Shown piece after piece: positions 9,995 to 17,195 of a DNA stretch of 35,425 nucleotides. The DNA comes from Sphingobium sp. C100 (lineage in GTDB: Bacteria; Pseudomonadota; Alphaproteobacteria; Sphingomonadales; Sphingomonadaceae): contig NZ_AYOY01000160.1 in the NCBI RefSeq assembly GCF_000508185.1, forward strand, positions 1 to 35,425, in the 5' to 3' direction. The notes under the pieces are model-generated. The model was not told where the DNA came from. It made no database searches and saw nothing but the letters and a program-made list of their open reading frames with translations. The translations under genes and the position numbers were made by a program. Within the stretch, counting starts at the first letter, position 1. Each line of letters starts with the position of its first letter.

Positions 9995-11245
9995 ATGGTT
10001 CAGCTGTCGATCCGTCAAAAATTGGAAATTCTGGCGGATGCCGCCAAATATGATGCGTCCTGCGCCTCGTCCGGGACGACGAAGCGGGATTCGCGCGGCG
10101 GCAAGGGGATCGGATCGACCGAAGGCATGGGGATCTGCCATGCCTATGCTCCGGACGGCCGCTGCATCTCGCTGCTCAAGATATTGCTGACCAACAGTTG
10201 CATCTTCGACTGCCATTATTGCATCAACCGCCGGTCGAGCGATGTGCGCCGCGCGCGCTTCGCGGCGAAGGACGTGGTCGATCTGACGCTCAGCTTCTAT
10301 CGGCGCAACTATATTGAAGGGCTGTTCCTGTCCTCCGGCATCATCCGCTCGCCCGATTATACGATGGAGCAATTGGTGGAGGTCGCCCGCGCCCTGCGGG
10401 AGGATCATGATTTTCGCGGCTATATCCATTTGAAGACGATCCCCGATGCCGATCCAGACCTGATCCGCAAAGCCGGTCTCCACGCCGACCGGCTATCCAT
10501 CAACGTCGAGCTGCCGACCGAAGGCGGCTTGAAGCGCCTGGCGCCGGAAAAGGATGGCGGCCGGATTGAGGGCGCGATGGGCCGGCTGCGCGCGGAGATG
10601 GAGGATCATGGCGACGCGCGGCGGAAATATCGCCATGCGCCCCGTTTCGCTCCCGCCGGCCAGTCGACCCAGATGATCGTCGGCGCCGATGCCGCCGACG
10701 ATCGCGCCATCATCCAGCGCGCCAGCAGTCTATATGACCGGCACCGCCTGCGCCGCGTCTATTACAGCGCATTTTCCCCCATCCCATCGCCCAGCGCCGT
10801 GCTGCCGCTCAAGCGCCCGCCGCTTCAGCGCGAACATCGCCTCTACCAGTCCGACTGGATGATGCGATTCTATGGTTATGACGCCGCAGAGATTGCGGCG
10901 GCGACCGATCCGGCGACCGGATGCCTGCCGCTGGACATCGACCCCAAGCTCGCCTGGGCGCTCCAGCATCGCGCCAGCTTTCCCGTCGACGTCAATCGTG
11001 CGCCGCGCGAAGCGTTGCTGCGCGTGCCGGGGCTGGGGGTGAAGGCGGTCGACCGCATTCTGGCCAGCCGCCGCCACCGCCGCCTGCGACTCGACGATGT
11101 GGCGCGGCTCACCACCTCCATTGTCAAGCTGCGCCCATTCCTGGTCGCCGCCGACTGGCGTCCGACCGGCCTGGTCGATCGCGCCGACCTGCGCGCGCGG
11201 CTCGCCCCGCCCGCGACGCAGCTTGATTTGTTCACATCATCGTAA
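9995..11245 (+). CDS. Putative DNA modification/repair radical SAM protein (UdgX-linked family)
   Basis: The 416-residue product has the radical SAM cluster motif Cys69-x3-Cys73-x2-Cys76 in SCIFDCHYC, which holds a 4Fe-4S cluster and splits S-adenosylmethionine. Near residues 340-365 it carries a helix-hairpin-helix-like stretch (LRVPGLGVKAVDRILASRR), a DNA-binding element. This combination is the family named for its linkage to uracil-DNA glycosylase-like genes. The reaction is not known. A UdgX gene follows about 1 kb downstream on the same strand. The LexA-type box at 9978-9992 suggests DNA-damage induction. The ATG at 9995 follows AGGA with a short 5-base spacing; the N-terminus MVQLSIRQKLEILADAAKYD reads as conserved. 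Confidence 0.9.
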   Translation: MVQLSIRQKLEILADAAKYDASCASSGTTKRDSRGGKGIGSTEGMGICHAYAPDGRCISLLKILLTNSCIFDCHYCINRRSSDVRRARFAAKDVVDLTLSFYRRNYIEGLFLSSGIIRSPDYTMEQLVEVARALREDHDFRGYIHLKTIPDADPDLIRKAGLHADRLSINVELPTEGGLKRLAPEKDGGRIEGAMGRLRAEMEDHGDARRKYRHAPRFAPAGQSTQMIVGADAADDRAIIQRASSLYDRHRLRRVYYSAFSPIPSPSAVLPLKRPPLQREHRLYQSDWMMRFYGYDAAEIAAATDPATGCLPLDIDPKLAWALQHRASFPVDVNRAPREALLRVPGLGVKAVDRILASRRHRRLRLDDVARLTTSIVKLRPFLVAADWRPTGLVDRADLRARLAPPATQLDLFTSS

Positions 11246-11312
11246 TTTTGGGTTGATTGACGGCAATGTTCGTGAAATTCTGTTGCCTGGGTCATTCAAG
11301 GAGAACCGGGTC

Positions 11313-11660
11313 GTGGCAACGACATTGGGCCATCGGACGGAGCGCAAGAGCTTCGCCAAGCGCATCAGCAGTCATCTCGCCGCCGCGCTCGTCATCTTCT
11401 GCCTGCTTCAGATTTTCATCGTCGCGAAAATGGGCGGATCGCTCGCCCTGCATCTGGGCATCATCATCGCGATCGGCGGCTATGCGATCGCCGCGCGCGG
11501 CCTCGAACGACGCTGGCAGATGCTGGAACGGGGCGGGTTGTCGCAGAGCGGTCTCTCGCTGCGCTACCGCCGCGATCTGCTCCAGCTATGGGCCGCCAGC
11601 CTGGTCGGCGCGCTGCTCTGGATTCCGGTCGCCATCATCTTCCGCTTCCTGTTCGGCTGA
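11313..11660 (+). CDS. Small three-helix membrane protein of unknown function
   Basis: I do not recognise this 115-residue protein. A GTG at 11313 follows AAGGAG by 9 bases and is the best start; the frame is open further up but inside the radical SAM gene. After a basic N-terminus there are three hydrophobic segments: LAAALVIFCLLQIFIVA (about 20-37), LHLGIIIAIGGYAIAA (about 43-59) and LWAASLVGALLWIPVAIIF (about 92-111). A basic, coil-prone stretch RGLERRWQMLERGG lies between the second and third. It sits between the radical SAM gene and the hemerythrin gene on the same strand. Confidence 0.65.
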   Translation: MATTLGHRTERKSFAKRISSHLAAALVIFCLLQIFIVAKMGGSLALHLGIIIAIGGYAIAARGLERRWQMLERGGLSQSGLSLRYRRDLLQLWAASLVGALLWIPVAIIFRFLFG

Positions 11661-11720
11661 CGCATCGGAGCCAATTGCCGCGCCCATCGTTCTGTCTTCT
11701 CGAAAAGAGGAGGACCGACC

Positions 11721-12185
11721 ATGGCCGACGCCGGCATTTTCCATCGCCTGAAACAGGATCACGATTCCCACCGCCAACTCTTCGCCAAGATGGCGGATGC
11801 GCAGGACGAACCCGATCGCCTCGAAAAACTGTTCGCGCAGTTCGCGGTCGAGGTGAAAGCCCATGCCGCGGCGGAGGAAGAGACGCTCTACGCCACCATG
11901 CTCGCCCGCCCCGACCTGCGCGAGGATGCGCAGCACAGCGTGTCCGAGCACAAGGAGATCGAGGATTATCTCGAGGAGATGGCGGAGCAGGAATTCAACA
12001 GCCAGCCATGGCGCGAAACCTTCGCCCAGATGAAAAAGCGCTACCTCCATCATATCGAGGAGGAAGAGGAAGAGATGTTCCCCGACGCCGCCAAGGATCT
12101 GAGCGCGCAGGAAGAGGAAAAGCTCGGCCGCAAATTCGCGGAGCGCAAGCCCGCCGAACTGGACCGCGCCGAAGCCGAGGAATGA
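11721..12185 (+). CDS. Hemerythrin HHE cation-binding domain protein
   Basis: The 154-residue product is a four-helix bundle of the hemerythrin type that binds a di-iron (or similar) centre. The metal-ligand pattern is visible: His14 and His17 in DHDSH, His in VKAHAAAEEETLY, His in SEHKEIEDYLEEM and His in RYLHHIEEEEEEMFP, with the accompanying acidic residues. The C-terminus is strongly charged. Family members bind oxygen, sense oxygen or nitric oxide, or protect iron-sulphur clusters. The gene lies between two genes whose products are expected to carry iron-sulphur clusters (radical SAM and UdgX), so a protective or iron-related role is an attractive inference. AGAGGAGGA before the ATG is a strong ribosome site. 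Confidence 0.88.
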   Translation: MADAGIFHRLKQDHDSHRQLFAKMADAQDEPDRLEKLFAQFAVEVKAHAAAEEETLYATMLARPDLREDAQHSVSEHKEIEDYLEEMAEQEFNSQPWRETFAQMKKRYLHHIEEEEEEMFPDAAKDLSAQEEEKLGRKFAERKPAELDRAEAEE

Positions 12186-12210
12186 GCGCGGGCTGACCGC
12201 GATCGGCTCT

Positions 12211-13632
12211 ATGCATCGCGTCACCCTCACCGCACCCGATGATTTCGACGGCTGGCGCGATGCTGCGCGCCGGCTATCGAACCATGATGTCGATCCGGCC
12301 GAAGTGACGTGGCAGGTGGGGGAGGATGGCGGCGACCTGTTCAGCGACGCCCCCCTGCCGCCCGAGCGGCCCGGTGCTCGCTTTTCTGTCCCGCGCGCCT
12401 TTGTGGACATGGCGCAAAGCGCGATCCTTCACCGCGACCCCGAACGCTTCGCCTTGCTCTACGCCTTGCTGTGGCGTGTCCGCACCCAACGCGGCGTCAT
12501 GGAGGACAAGGCTGATCCTCTGCTGCGGCGGGTCGATATATTGGCCAAGGCGGTGCGGCGCGATATTCACAAGATGCGCGCCTTCGTCCGCTTTCGCGAG
12601 ATGGAGGAGGATGGGGATGGCGGCCCGACCAGCCGCTATGTCGCCTGGTTCGAACCGGACCATCACATCGTCCGCGCCAATGCGGGCTTCTTCGTCCGCC
12701 GCTTCGCCGCGATGCGCTGGTCGATCCTCACGCCGGAGACGTGCATACATTGGGATGGTGCGACGTTGACGGAAGGACCGGGCGCAGCGCGCGATGATGC
12801 GCCGGACGGCGACCCGGTCGAGGCATTGTGGAAGGGCTATTATGCCGCGATCTTCAACCCGGCCCGGCTCAAGACCGGCGCGATGCTGTCGGAAATGCCG
12901 AAAAAATATTGGCGCAACCTGCCCGAGGCCGCGCTCATCCCGGATCTGGTCGCCGGCGCTCAGGCGCGGGAGGCGCGCATGATCGCCACCGCCCCGCGTC
13001 CGCCGGCCAGGCCGCCCACTCCCGCGAACAACAGTGGCACGGTATGGGCCGCGGTGCGCGACGAAGCCATGCGCTGCACCCGCTGCCCGTTATATCGCGA
13101 TGCGACGCAGACCGTCTTTGGCGAAGGGCCGATCGACGCGCCGCTGGTCTTTATAGGCGAGCAGCCGGGCGATCAGGAGGATCTGGCCGGCCGGCCCTTC
13201 GTCGGCCCGGCCGGGCAATTATTCGATCGCGCGCTGGAGGAAGCCGGCGTGGATCGCGCCAGCGCCTATGTCACCAATGCGGTCAAGCATTTCAAACATG
13301 AACGGCGCGGCAAGCGGCGCATCCACCAGACGCCCGACGCCGGCGAAATACAGGCCTGCCGCTGGTGGCTGACCCAGGAACTGGACATGGTGCGGCCCCG
13401 CCTGGTGGTGGCGCTGGGCGCCACGGCGGCGCGGGCGATGCTGGGCAAGGCGGTGACGATCAGCCGCACGCGGGGCGCGGGAATCGCGCTGGAGAACGGG
13501 GCGGAGGGATGGGTCACGGTGCATCCCAGCTATTTGCTGCGCCTGCCTGACGAAGCGAAAAGGGCGCAGGAACGCGACCGCTTCGTTGCGGAACTGCGGA
13601 TGATCGGCGCGCGGGTGCAGGCGCTGGCCTGA
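12211..13632 (+). CDS. udgX: UdgX-family uracil-DNA-binding protein with N-terminal DUF4130-type domain
   Basis: The 473-residue protein has two parts. Residues about 1-240 resemble the DUF4130/TIGR03915-type domain usually encoded with UDG-linked radical SAM proteins. Residues about 280-473 are a uracil-DNA glycosylase-like domain of the UdgX class. It has CTRC near the start, GEQPGDQED (316-324), FVGPAG, TNAVKHFKHE, and the diagnostic loop KRRIHQTP, whose His372 corresponds to the residue that bonds covalently to the sugar after uracil removal. HPSYLLR forms the last motif. UdgX therefore acts as a suicide glycosylase that stays on uracil-containing DNA. Only three cysteines are visible in the UDG domain (two in CTRC, one in ACRWW). 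The gene follows the hemerythrin gene by 25 bases and converges with pspF, 12 bases apart. Confidence 0.92.
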   Translation: MHRVTLTAPDDFDGWRDAARRLSNHDVDPAEVTWQVGEDGGDLFSDAPLPPERPGARFSVPRAFVDMAQSAILHRDPERFALLYALLWRVRTQRGVMEDKADPLLRRVDILAKAVRRDIHKMRAFVRFREMEEDGDGGPTSRYVAWFEPDHHIVRANAGFFVRRFAAMRWSILTPETCIHWDGATLTEGPGAARDDAPDGDPVEALWKGYYAAIFNPARLKTGAMLSEMPKKYWRNLPEAALIPDLVAGAQAREARMIATAPRPPARPPTPANNSGTVWAAVRDEAMRCTRCPLYRDATQTVFGEGPIDAPLVFIGEQPGDQEDLAGRPFVGPAGQLFDRALEEAGVDRASAYVTNAVKHFKHERRGKRRIHQTPDAGEIQACRWWLTQELDMVRPRLVVALGATAARAMLGKAVTISRTRGAGIALENGAEGWVTVHPSYLLRLPDEAKRAQERDRFVAELRMIGARVQALA

Positions 13633-13644
13633 CACAGCCCGGCT

Positions 13645-14676
13645 CTATCCCGCGCTCAATCCATGTTTCTTCATGCAGTGGCGCAACTGGTCATAGGTCA
13701 GCCCCAGTCCCTTCGCCGTCGCGCGCTGGTTATAGCGATAGCGTTCCAGTGCCGCCTGCACGATCGCCGCTTCATGCGCGTCCACCGCCGCCTTGAGGTC
13801 GCTGATCTCCTCGAACATCAGCGGGGCGGGCGCGGCCGGTGCGGACGGGATAACCGCATTTTCGGTCGGCGCGGTCGCCCGCGCCATCATCGGACGCGGT
13901 TTCCAGGGCGAGGCGAACGGGTCGAAGGTGATGCGGCTGATCGGCCGACCCGGCTCGTCCCAGCGATAGACCGCCCGTTCGACGACATTGCGCAATTCGC
14001 GAACATTGCCGGGCCAGCCATGGCCCTCCATCTCCGCCCGGGTGGCGGCGGTGAAGCCGGGCCATTGCGGCCAGTTCAGTTCCGCCGCCATGCGCCGCCC
14101 GAAATGCTCGGCCAGCACCGCCACATCGCCTTCGCGCGCGCGCAGCGGCGGCAGGGTGATGACCTCGAAGCTGAGGCGATCTAGCAGGTCGGGGCGAAAT
14201 CGGCCGGCGTCGGCGGCGGCCGGCAGATCCTCATTGGTTGCCGCCACGATCCGCACATCGACACGCAACGGACGCGACGCGCCGATCCGCGTCACCTCGC
14301 CATATTCGATCACGCGCAGCAGCCGCTCCTGCGCCGCCATCGACAAGGTGCCCAGTTCGTCGAGGAACAGCGTGCCGCCGTCCGCTTCCTCAAAGCGCCC
14401 CGCGCGCGCTCGACTGGCGCCGGTGAACGCGCCCTGTTCATGACCGAACAGTTCCGCCTCGATCAGCGTCTCGGGCAACGCCGCGCAGTTCATCACGATC
14501 AGCGGCTCGCCCCAGCGCGGCGAGAGATGGTGGAGCCGTTCGGCGATCAGTTCCTTGCCGGTCCCGCGTTCGCCGATCACCAGCACCGGCCGGTTGAGTT
14601 CGGCCGCGCGCCCCGCCTGCTCGACGGCATCGAGAAACGCCAGGGATTGCCCGACAAATTGCGTATTTTTCTCCAT
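13645..14676 (-). CDS. pspF: Phage shock protein operon activator PspF (sigma-54 enhancer-binding protein)
   Basis: The 343-residue product is a bare AAA+ activator with no N-terminal sensory domain, as expected for PspF. It has Walker A GERGTGKE (35-42), the sigma-54-contacting loop GAFTGA (82-87), Walker B GGTLFLDE (100-107), an arginine-finger region and a C-terminal Fis-type helix-turn-helix (YNQRATAKGLGLTYDQLR). Trp55 in SPRWGEP corresponds to the Trp56 of E. coli PspF that docks PspA, so negative control by PspA is likely conserved. A linker of about 50 residues rich in Ala and Pro precedes the helix-turn-helix. The open frame extends upstream through the psp promoter; the ATG at 14676 is chosen from homology. 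It diverges from the psp operon it should activate. Confidence 0.95.
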   Translation of the reverse strand: MEKNTQFVGQSLAFLDAVEQAGRAAELNRPVLVIGERGTGKELIAERLHHLSPRWGEPLIVMNCAALPETLIEAELFGHEQGAFTGASRARAGRFEEADGGTLFLDELGTLSMAAQERLLRVIEYGEVTRIGASRPLRVDVRIVAATNEDLPAAADAGRFRPDLLDRLSFEVITLPPLRAREGDVAVLAEHFGRRMAAELNWPQWPGFTAATRAEMEGHGWPGNVRELRNVVERAVYRWDEPGRPISRITFDPFASPWKPRPMMARATAPTENAVIPSAPAAPAPLMFEEISDLKAAVDAHEAAIVQAALERYRYNQRATAKGLGLTYDQLRHCMKKHGLSAG

Positions 14677-14677
14677 C

Positions 14678-14712
14678 TGCCAACTTATGGTGAAATTTCC
14701 CACTCCTTGGCA
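14678..14712. promoter_or_regulatory. Candidate upstream activator site for PspF
   Basis: TGCCAA (14678-14683) and TTGGCA (14707-14712) form an inverted repeat about 70-100 bases upstream of the sigma-54 promoter and right at the pspF start. That position suits both an enhancer for the psp operon and autorepression of pspF. The sequence itself is not a known consensus. Confidence 0.3.
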
Positions 14713-14778
14713 AGCAGACTCTCGTTTTGCGGCTATCCGATGAACTGAAAATGAAGGAAATCCGCCAGTTTTTAAAAT

Positions 14779-14794
14779 TGGCACGCACCCTGCA
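14779..14794 (+). promoter_or_regulatory. Sigma-54 (-24/-12) promoter of the psp operon
   Basis: TGGCACG-CACC-CTGCA matches the consensus TGGCACG-N4-TTGCA at all positions but one. The invariant GG (14780-14781) and GC (14792-14793) are exactly 10 bases apart. Transcription should start about 14805, leaving a leader of roughly 55 bases before the first start codon at 14861. Confidence 0.88.
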
Positions 14795-14860
14795 GAGCTT
14801 TGGGCAATCCGCAACAAAAGGCGGAACGCACATGAAGGCCAAGGTTCAGGGAGTAAGAAG

Positions 14861-15031
14861 ATGGAAAAGACCACCAATGTTCGCGAAATCGGCCAGCTGA
14901 TGTCAGTCGCCGTCGCCGCCATCCTGTTCGGATCGACCATGATCCTTTCGGCGGTCGGCCCGGCCCGCGCCAGCGAAACCCCGATCCTCGCGGCCAATGA
15001 AACCCCCGCGACTTTGCGCTATCTGGCGTAA
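14861..15031 (+). CDS. 56-residue exported or membrane microprotein, first gene of the psp operon
   Basis: This small gene starts at an ATG 7 bases behind AGGGAG and is the first reading frame after the sigma-54 promoter. The product has a polar N-terminus (MEKTTNVREIGQ), a hydrophobic stretch at about 13-33 (VAVAAILFGSTMILSAVG) and a signal-peptidase-like ARA at 35-37. Cleavage there would release a 19-residue peptide ending TLRYLA; without cleavage it would be a one-helix membrane protein. I do not recognise a family. Its place ahead of pspA implies that it is made in the same envelope-stress response. E. coli has no gene at this position. Confidence 0.65.
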   Translation: MEKTTNVREIGQLMSVAVAAILFGSTMILSAVGPARASETPILAANETPATLRYLA

Positions 15032-15044
15032 GGACGCGACACCC

Positions 15045-15084
15045 GGCCGGGGCGGTCCCGCCCCCCCTCTCAGCCGCCCCGGCC
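15045..15084 (+). other. GC-rich hairpin between the microprotein gene and pspA
   Basis: GGCCGGGGCGG (15045-15055) and CCGCCCCGGCC (15074-15084) form a perfect 11-bp stem around 18 bases. No T-run follows, so it is unlikely to be a plain terminator. A transcript-stability or processing element is more likely. Confidence 0.6.
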
Positions 15085-15120
15085 ATTGAGAAACAGAAGA
15101 GACCACCAGGAGTAGTTCAC

Positions 15121-15801
15121 ATGGGTATTTTTTCCCGCACCCGCGACATCATTGCCGCCAATGTCACCGACCTGCTCGACAAGGCGGAAGATCCCGCGAA
15201 GATGATCCGCATGATCATCCTCGAAATGGAGGAGACGCTGGTCGAGGTGCGTGCATCCGCCGCCCGGACCATCGCCGACCAGAAGGAGATGCGTCGCCAT
15301 ATCGCGAAGCTCACCGCGTTGCAGGACAGCTGGACCGAAAAGGCGCAGCTCGCGCTCAGCAAGGACCGCGAGGACCTGGCCAAGGCCGCCCTGGTCGAAC
15401 GGCAGAAGGCCGCCGACATGGCGGACCATCTGAACCATGAGATCGAAACGCTCGACGACGCGCTCCATGCTTCGGAGGAGGATATCGCCAAGCTCCAGGC
15501 CAAGCTGCGCGAAGCCCGCGTGCGCCAGAACAGCCTCGTCACCCGGATGCAGAGCGCCGAAAACCGCCTGCGTGTGCGCGAAGCCTATGCCGGCGAGAAG
15601 GTCAATGAAGCCTTCGCCCGCTTCGACATGCTGGAACGCCGCGTGGACATGGCCGAAGGCCGCGCCGACGCCATGGGCCTGGGCGGACAGCCCAAGACGC
15701 TGGAGGAGGAGATTGCGGAACTTAAGTCGGCCGACAAGGTCGATGCCGATCTCGCCGCGCTCAAGGCCAGCATGAACGCTGGCAAGACCGAAGGAGCCTG
15801 A
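15121..15801 (+). CDS. pspA: Phage shock protein A (PspA/Vipp1/IM30 family)
   Basis: PspA is the peripheral membrane, ESCRT-III-like effector of the psp response. It polymerises on stressed inner membrane and, when unstressed, binds and inhibits PspF. The 226-residue product opens with an amphipathic helix (MGIFSRTRDIIAANVTDLLDKAEDP) and the family phrase KMIRMIILEMEETLVEVR. Long charged coiled-coil helices follow to about residue 190. AQLALSKDREDLAKAALVERQKA is the typical helix 2-3 region. The C-terminal end contains EEEIAELKSADKVDADLAALKA. CAGGAG precedes the ATG. pspB follows 4 bases after the stop, so the genes are one transcript. Confidence 0.96.
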   Translation: MGIFSRTRDIIAANVTDLLDKAEDPAKMIRMIILEMEETLVEVRASAARTIADQKEMRRHIAKLTALQDSWTEKAQLALSKDREDLAKAALVERQKAADMADHLNHEIETLDDALHASEEDIAKLQAKLREARVRQNSLVTRMQSAENRLRVREAYAGEKVNEAFARFDMLERRVDMAEGRADAMGLGGQPKTLEEEIAELKSADKVDADLAALKASMNAGKTEGA

Positions 15802-15805
15802 TCCC

Positions 15806-16072
15806 ATGGAGGACGTGTTCCTGCCCATCATGATCTGCGGCATGTTGTTCATCGGCATGCCCTGGCTGATCTTCCACTATGTCACCAAGTGGAAACAGGC
15901 CCCCAAGATCACCGATGAGGACGAGAAGTTGCTGGACGAGCTTCACCTGCTCGCCCGGCGCCTGGAGGAAAGGCTCCAGACGATCGAACGGATCGTCGCA
16001 GCCGACAATCCCGACTTCCGCCCCGCCCGCCCGTCGCACGACGACGCCTATAATTTCGAACGGAGGAACTGA
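15806..16072 (+). CDS. pspB: Phage shock protein B
   Basis: PspB and PspC are inner-membrane sensors that draw PspA away from PspF under stress. The 88-residue product has one N-terminal membrane helix (VFLPIMICGMLFIGMPWLIF, about 4-23), a short linker, then a coiled coil (DEKLLDELHLLARRLEERLQTIERI). The ending IVAADNPDFR parallels the ILDAEHPNWR of E. coli PspB. A further 16 residues rich in charge follow. It starts 4 bases after pspA and ends 1 base before pspC. Confidence 0.92.
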   Translation: MEDVFLPIMICGMLFIGMPWLIFHYVTKWKQAPKITDEDEKLLDELHLLARRLEERLQTIERIVAADNPDFRPARPSHDDAYNFERRN

Positions 16073-16073
16073 G

Positions 16074-16454
16074 ATGACCGCCCGCCGCACCAAATTCTAT
16101 CTCGACAAGCAGAATGGCAAATGGCTGGGCGTGTGTTCCGGCATCGCCGACTATACCGGGATCGACGTGGTCTGGGTGCGCGTCGGCGCGGTGCTGATCA
16201 CCCTCATGGGGGCTTTCCCCTGGTCGCTGATCGCCTATTTCGCCGCCGCTTATTTCGCCGATGCAAAGCCTCTGGGCCTGTATTCGGATCGCGATGACGA
16301 AAAATTCTGGCAGGGCGTGCGCACCAATCCGGCGCGCTCCACCCGCGATGTCCGGTCCAAATTTCGCGACATCGACCGCCGCCTCGCCGACATCGAGCTA
16401 TATTATACCAGCCGCAATACCCGCCTCGCCGACGAGATTGACAGCCTGCGCTGA
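16074..16454 (+). CDS. pspC: Phage shock protein C
   Basis: The 126-residue product has the PspC domain: FYLDKQNGKWLGVCSGIADYTGIDVVWVRV (read in parts) followed by two hydrophobic stretches up to YFAAAYFADAKP. PspC senses secretin mislocalisation and membrane stress and relays it to PspA. The C-terminal 50 residues form a charged coil ending LADEIDSLR. This ending closely resembles the tails of the small proteins encoded downstream. The ATG at 16074 follows CGGAGGA, which lies inside the end of pspB. The frame is open upstream, but the PspC domain begins at this start. Confidence 0.94.
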   Translation: MTARRTKFYLDKQNGKWLGVCSGIADYTGIDVVWVRVGAVLITLMGAFPWSLIAYFAAAYFADAKPLGLYSDRDDEKFWQGVRTNPARSTRDVRSKFRDIDRRLADIELYYTSRNTRLADEIDSLR

Positions 16455-16492
16455 ACGTCATGTCGGGGCACGACAAACAGGGAGAGACAGTC

Positions 16493-16783
16493 ATGAGCAT
16501 CGGCAGCCCCTTCTTCATCCTCGCCATCATCGCCATGTCGACGCTGGGCTGGATGTTCACGACCTGGACCAGGGCGCGTCACGGCTATCCGGTGGAAAAT
16601 GAATGGTCGGGCGTCGCTCATCGAACCGATCCCGACGCCGGTCGAAAAATCGACCTGCTTTCAAGCGAAAACGAAATGCTGACCGGCCGCATCAGCCGCC
16701 TTGAGGAACGCATCGCCGTGCTGGAAAGGATCGCCACCGATCCATCGACCCGCACCGCGCGCGAAATCGACGCGCTGCGCTGA
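16493..16783 (+). CDS. PspB-like small membrane protein 1 of the psp operon
   Basis: The 96-residue product has one N-terminal membrane helix (FFILAIIAMSTLGWMFTTW, about 7-25), then RARHGYPVENEW, a polar linker and a coiled coil. The coil reads LLSSENEMLTGRISRLEERIAVLERIATD and ends AREIDALR. The coil resembles that of PspB (RRLEERLQTIERIVAAD) and the whole plan is the same as in PspB. The start at 16493 follows GGGAGA with 7 bases; an ATG at 16460 is less likely. It shares the phrase TTW-RxRHGYP with the next gene, so the two are clear paralogues. Function is not known; its place in the operon implies a role in envelope stress. Confidence 0.8.
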   Translation: MSIGSPFFILAIIAMSTLGWMFTTWTRARHGYPVENEWSGVAHRTDPDAGRKIDLLSSENEMLTGRISRLEERIAVLERIATDPSTRTAREIDALR

Positions 16784-16812
16784 TCGCGCCGGCAAAGGGG
16801 AGACAAGGGATC

Positions 16813-17157
16813 ATGGACAAGACCGATATGGTGGACGCCTTCATCATGCCCAACCTGCCGTGGATCATCGGCGCCGGGCTGTTCATCGCCGTCCTGGCCA
16901 TAGCCGGCTGGATCTTCACCACCTGGCTGCGCGTGCGCCACGGCTATCCGCTGGACGGCGCCTGGGGTCAGGCGGTCTATCCGCAGAAGAATGAGGAAAT
17001 GGTCGAGCGCATCAAGCTGCTGAGCCAGGAAAATGCCCGGCTGCGCGCCGAGATCGGGTCGATGAAGGATCGACTGATTGTGGTGGAGCGCATCGTCACC
17101 GACGAAAGCCACCAATTGAACCGAGAGATCGAACGGCTGCGCGGCCCCGCCAACTGA
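16813..17157 (+). CDS. PspB-like small membrane protein 2 of the psp operon
   Basis: The 114-residue product has a membrane helix at about 15-37 (LPWIIGAGLFIAVLAIAGWI), then TTWLRVRHGYPLDGAWGQ, nearly the same as in the preceding gene. A coiled coil follows (IKLLSQENARLRAEIGSM, then KDRLIVVERIVTDES) ending LNREIERLRGPAN. It differs from the first paralogue in having 12 extra N-terminal residues. AAGGGGAGA and a second purine run precede the ATG. It is the closest relative of the 16493-16783 gene within the window and probably arose by tandem duplication. Function unknown. Confidence 0.8.
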   Translation: MDKTDMVDAFIMPNLPWIIGAGLFIAVLAIAGWIFTTWLRVRHGYPLDGAWGQAVYPQKNEEMVERIKLLSQENARLRAEIGSMKDRLIVVERIVTDESHQLNREIERLRGPAN

Positions 17158-17195
17158 CCGGCACAGGCCGCCGCGCCAACAGGGAGTGACATGAT

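Noticed and set aside
9863..10483. Extension of the flavoprotein upstream through the radical SAM gene
   Set aside because: The Tat signal peptide begins at 9862, and the extension is antisense to a well-supported gene.
14832..14900. 22-codon frame (MKAKVQ...) overlapping the microprotein start
   Set aside because: Only a weak ribosome site; it may be a leader but cannot be supported over the frame at 14861.
14677..14997. Extension of PspF across the sigma-54 promoter
   Set aside because: It would make the promoter coding; PspF proteins begin close to the AAA+ domain.
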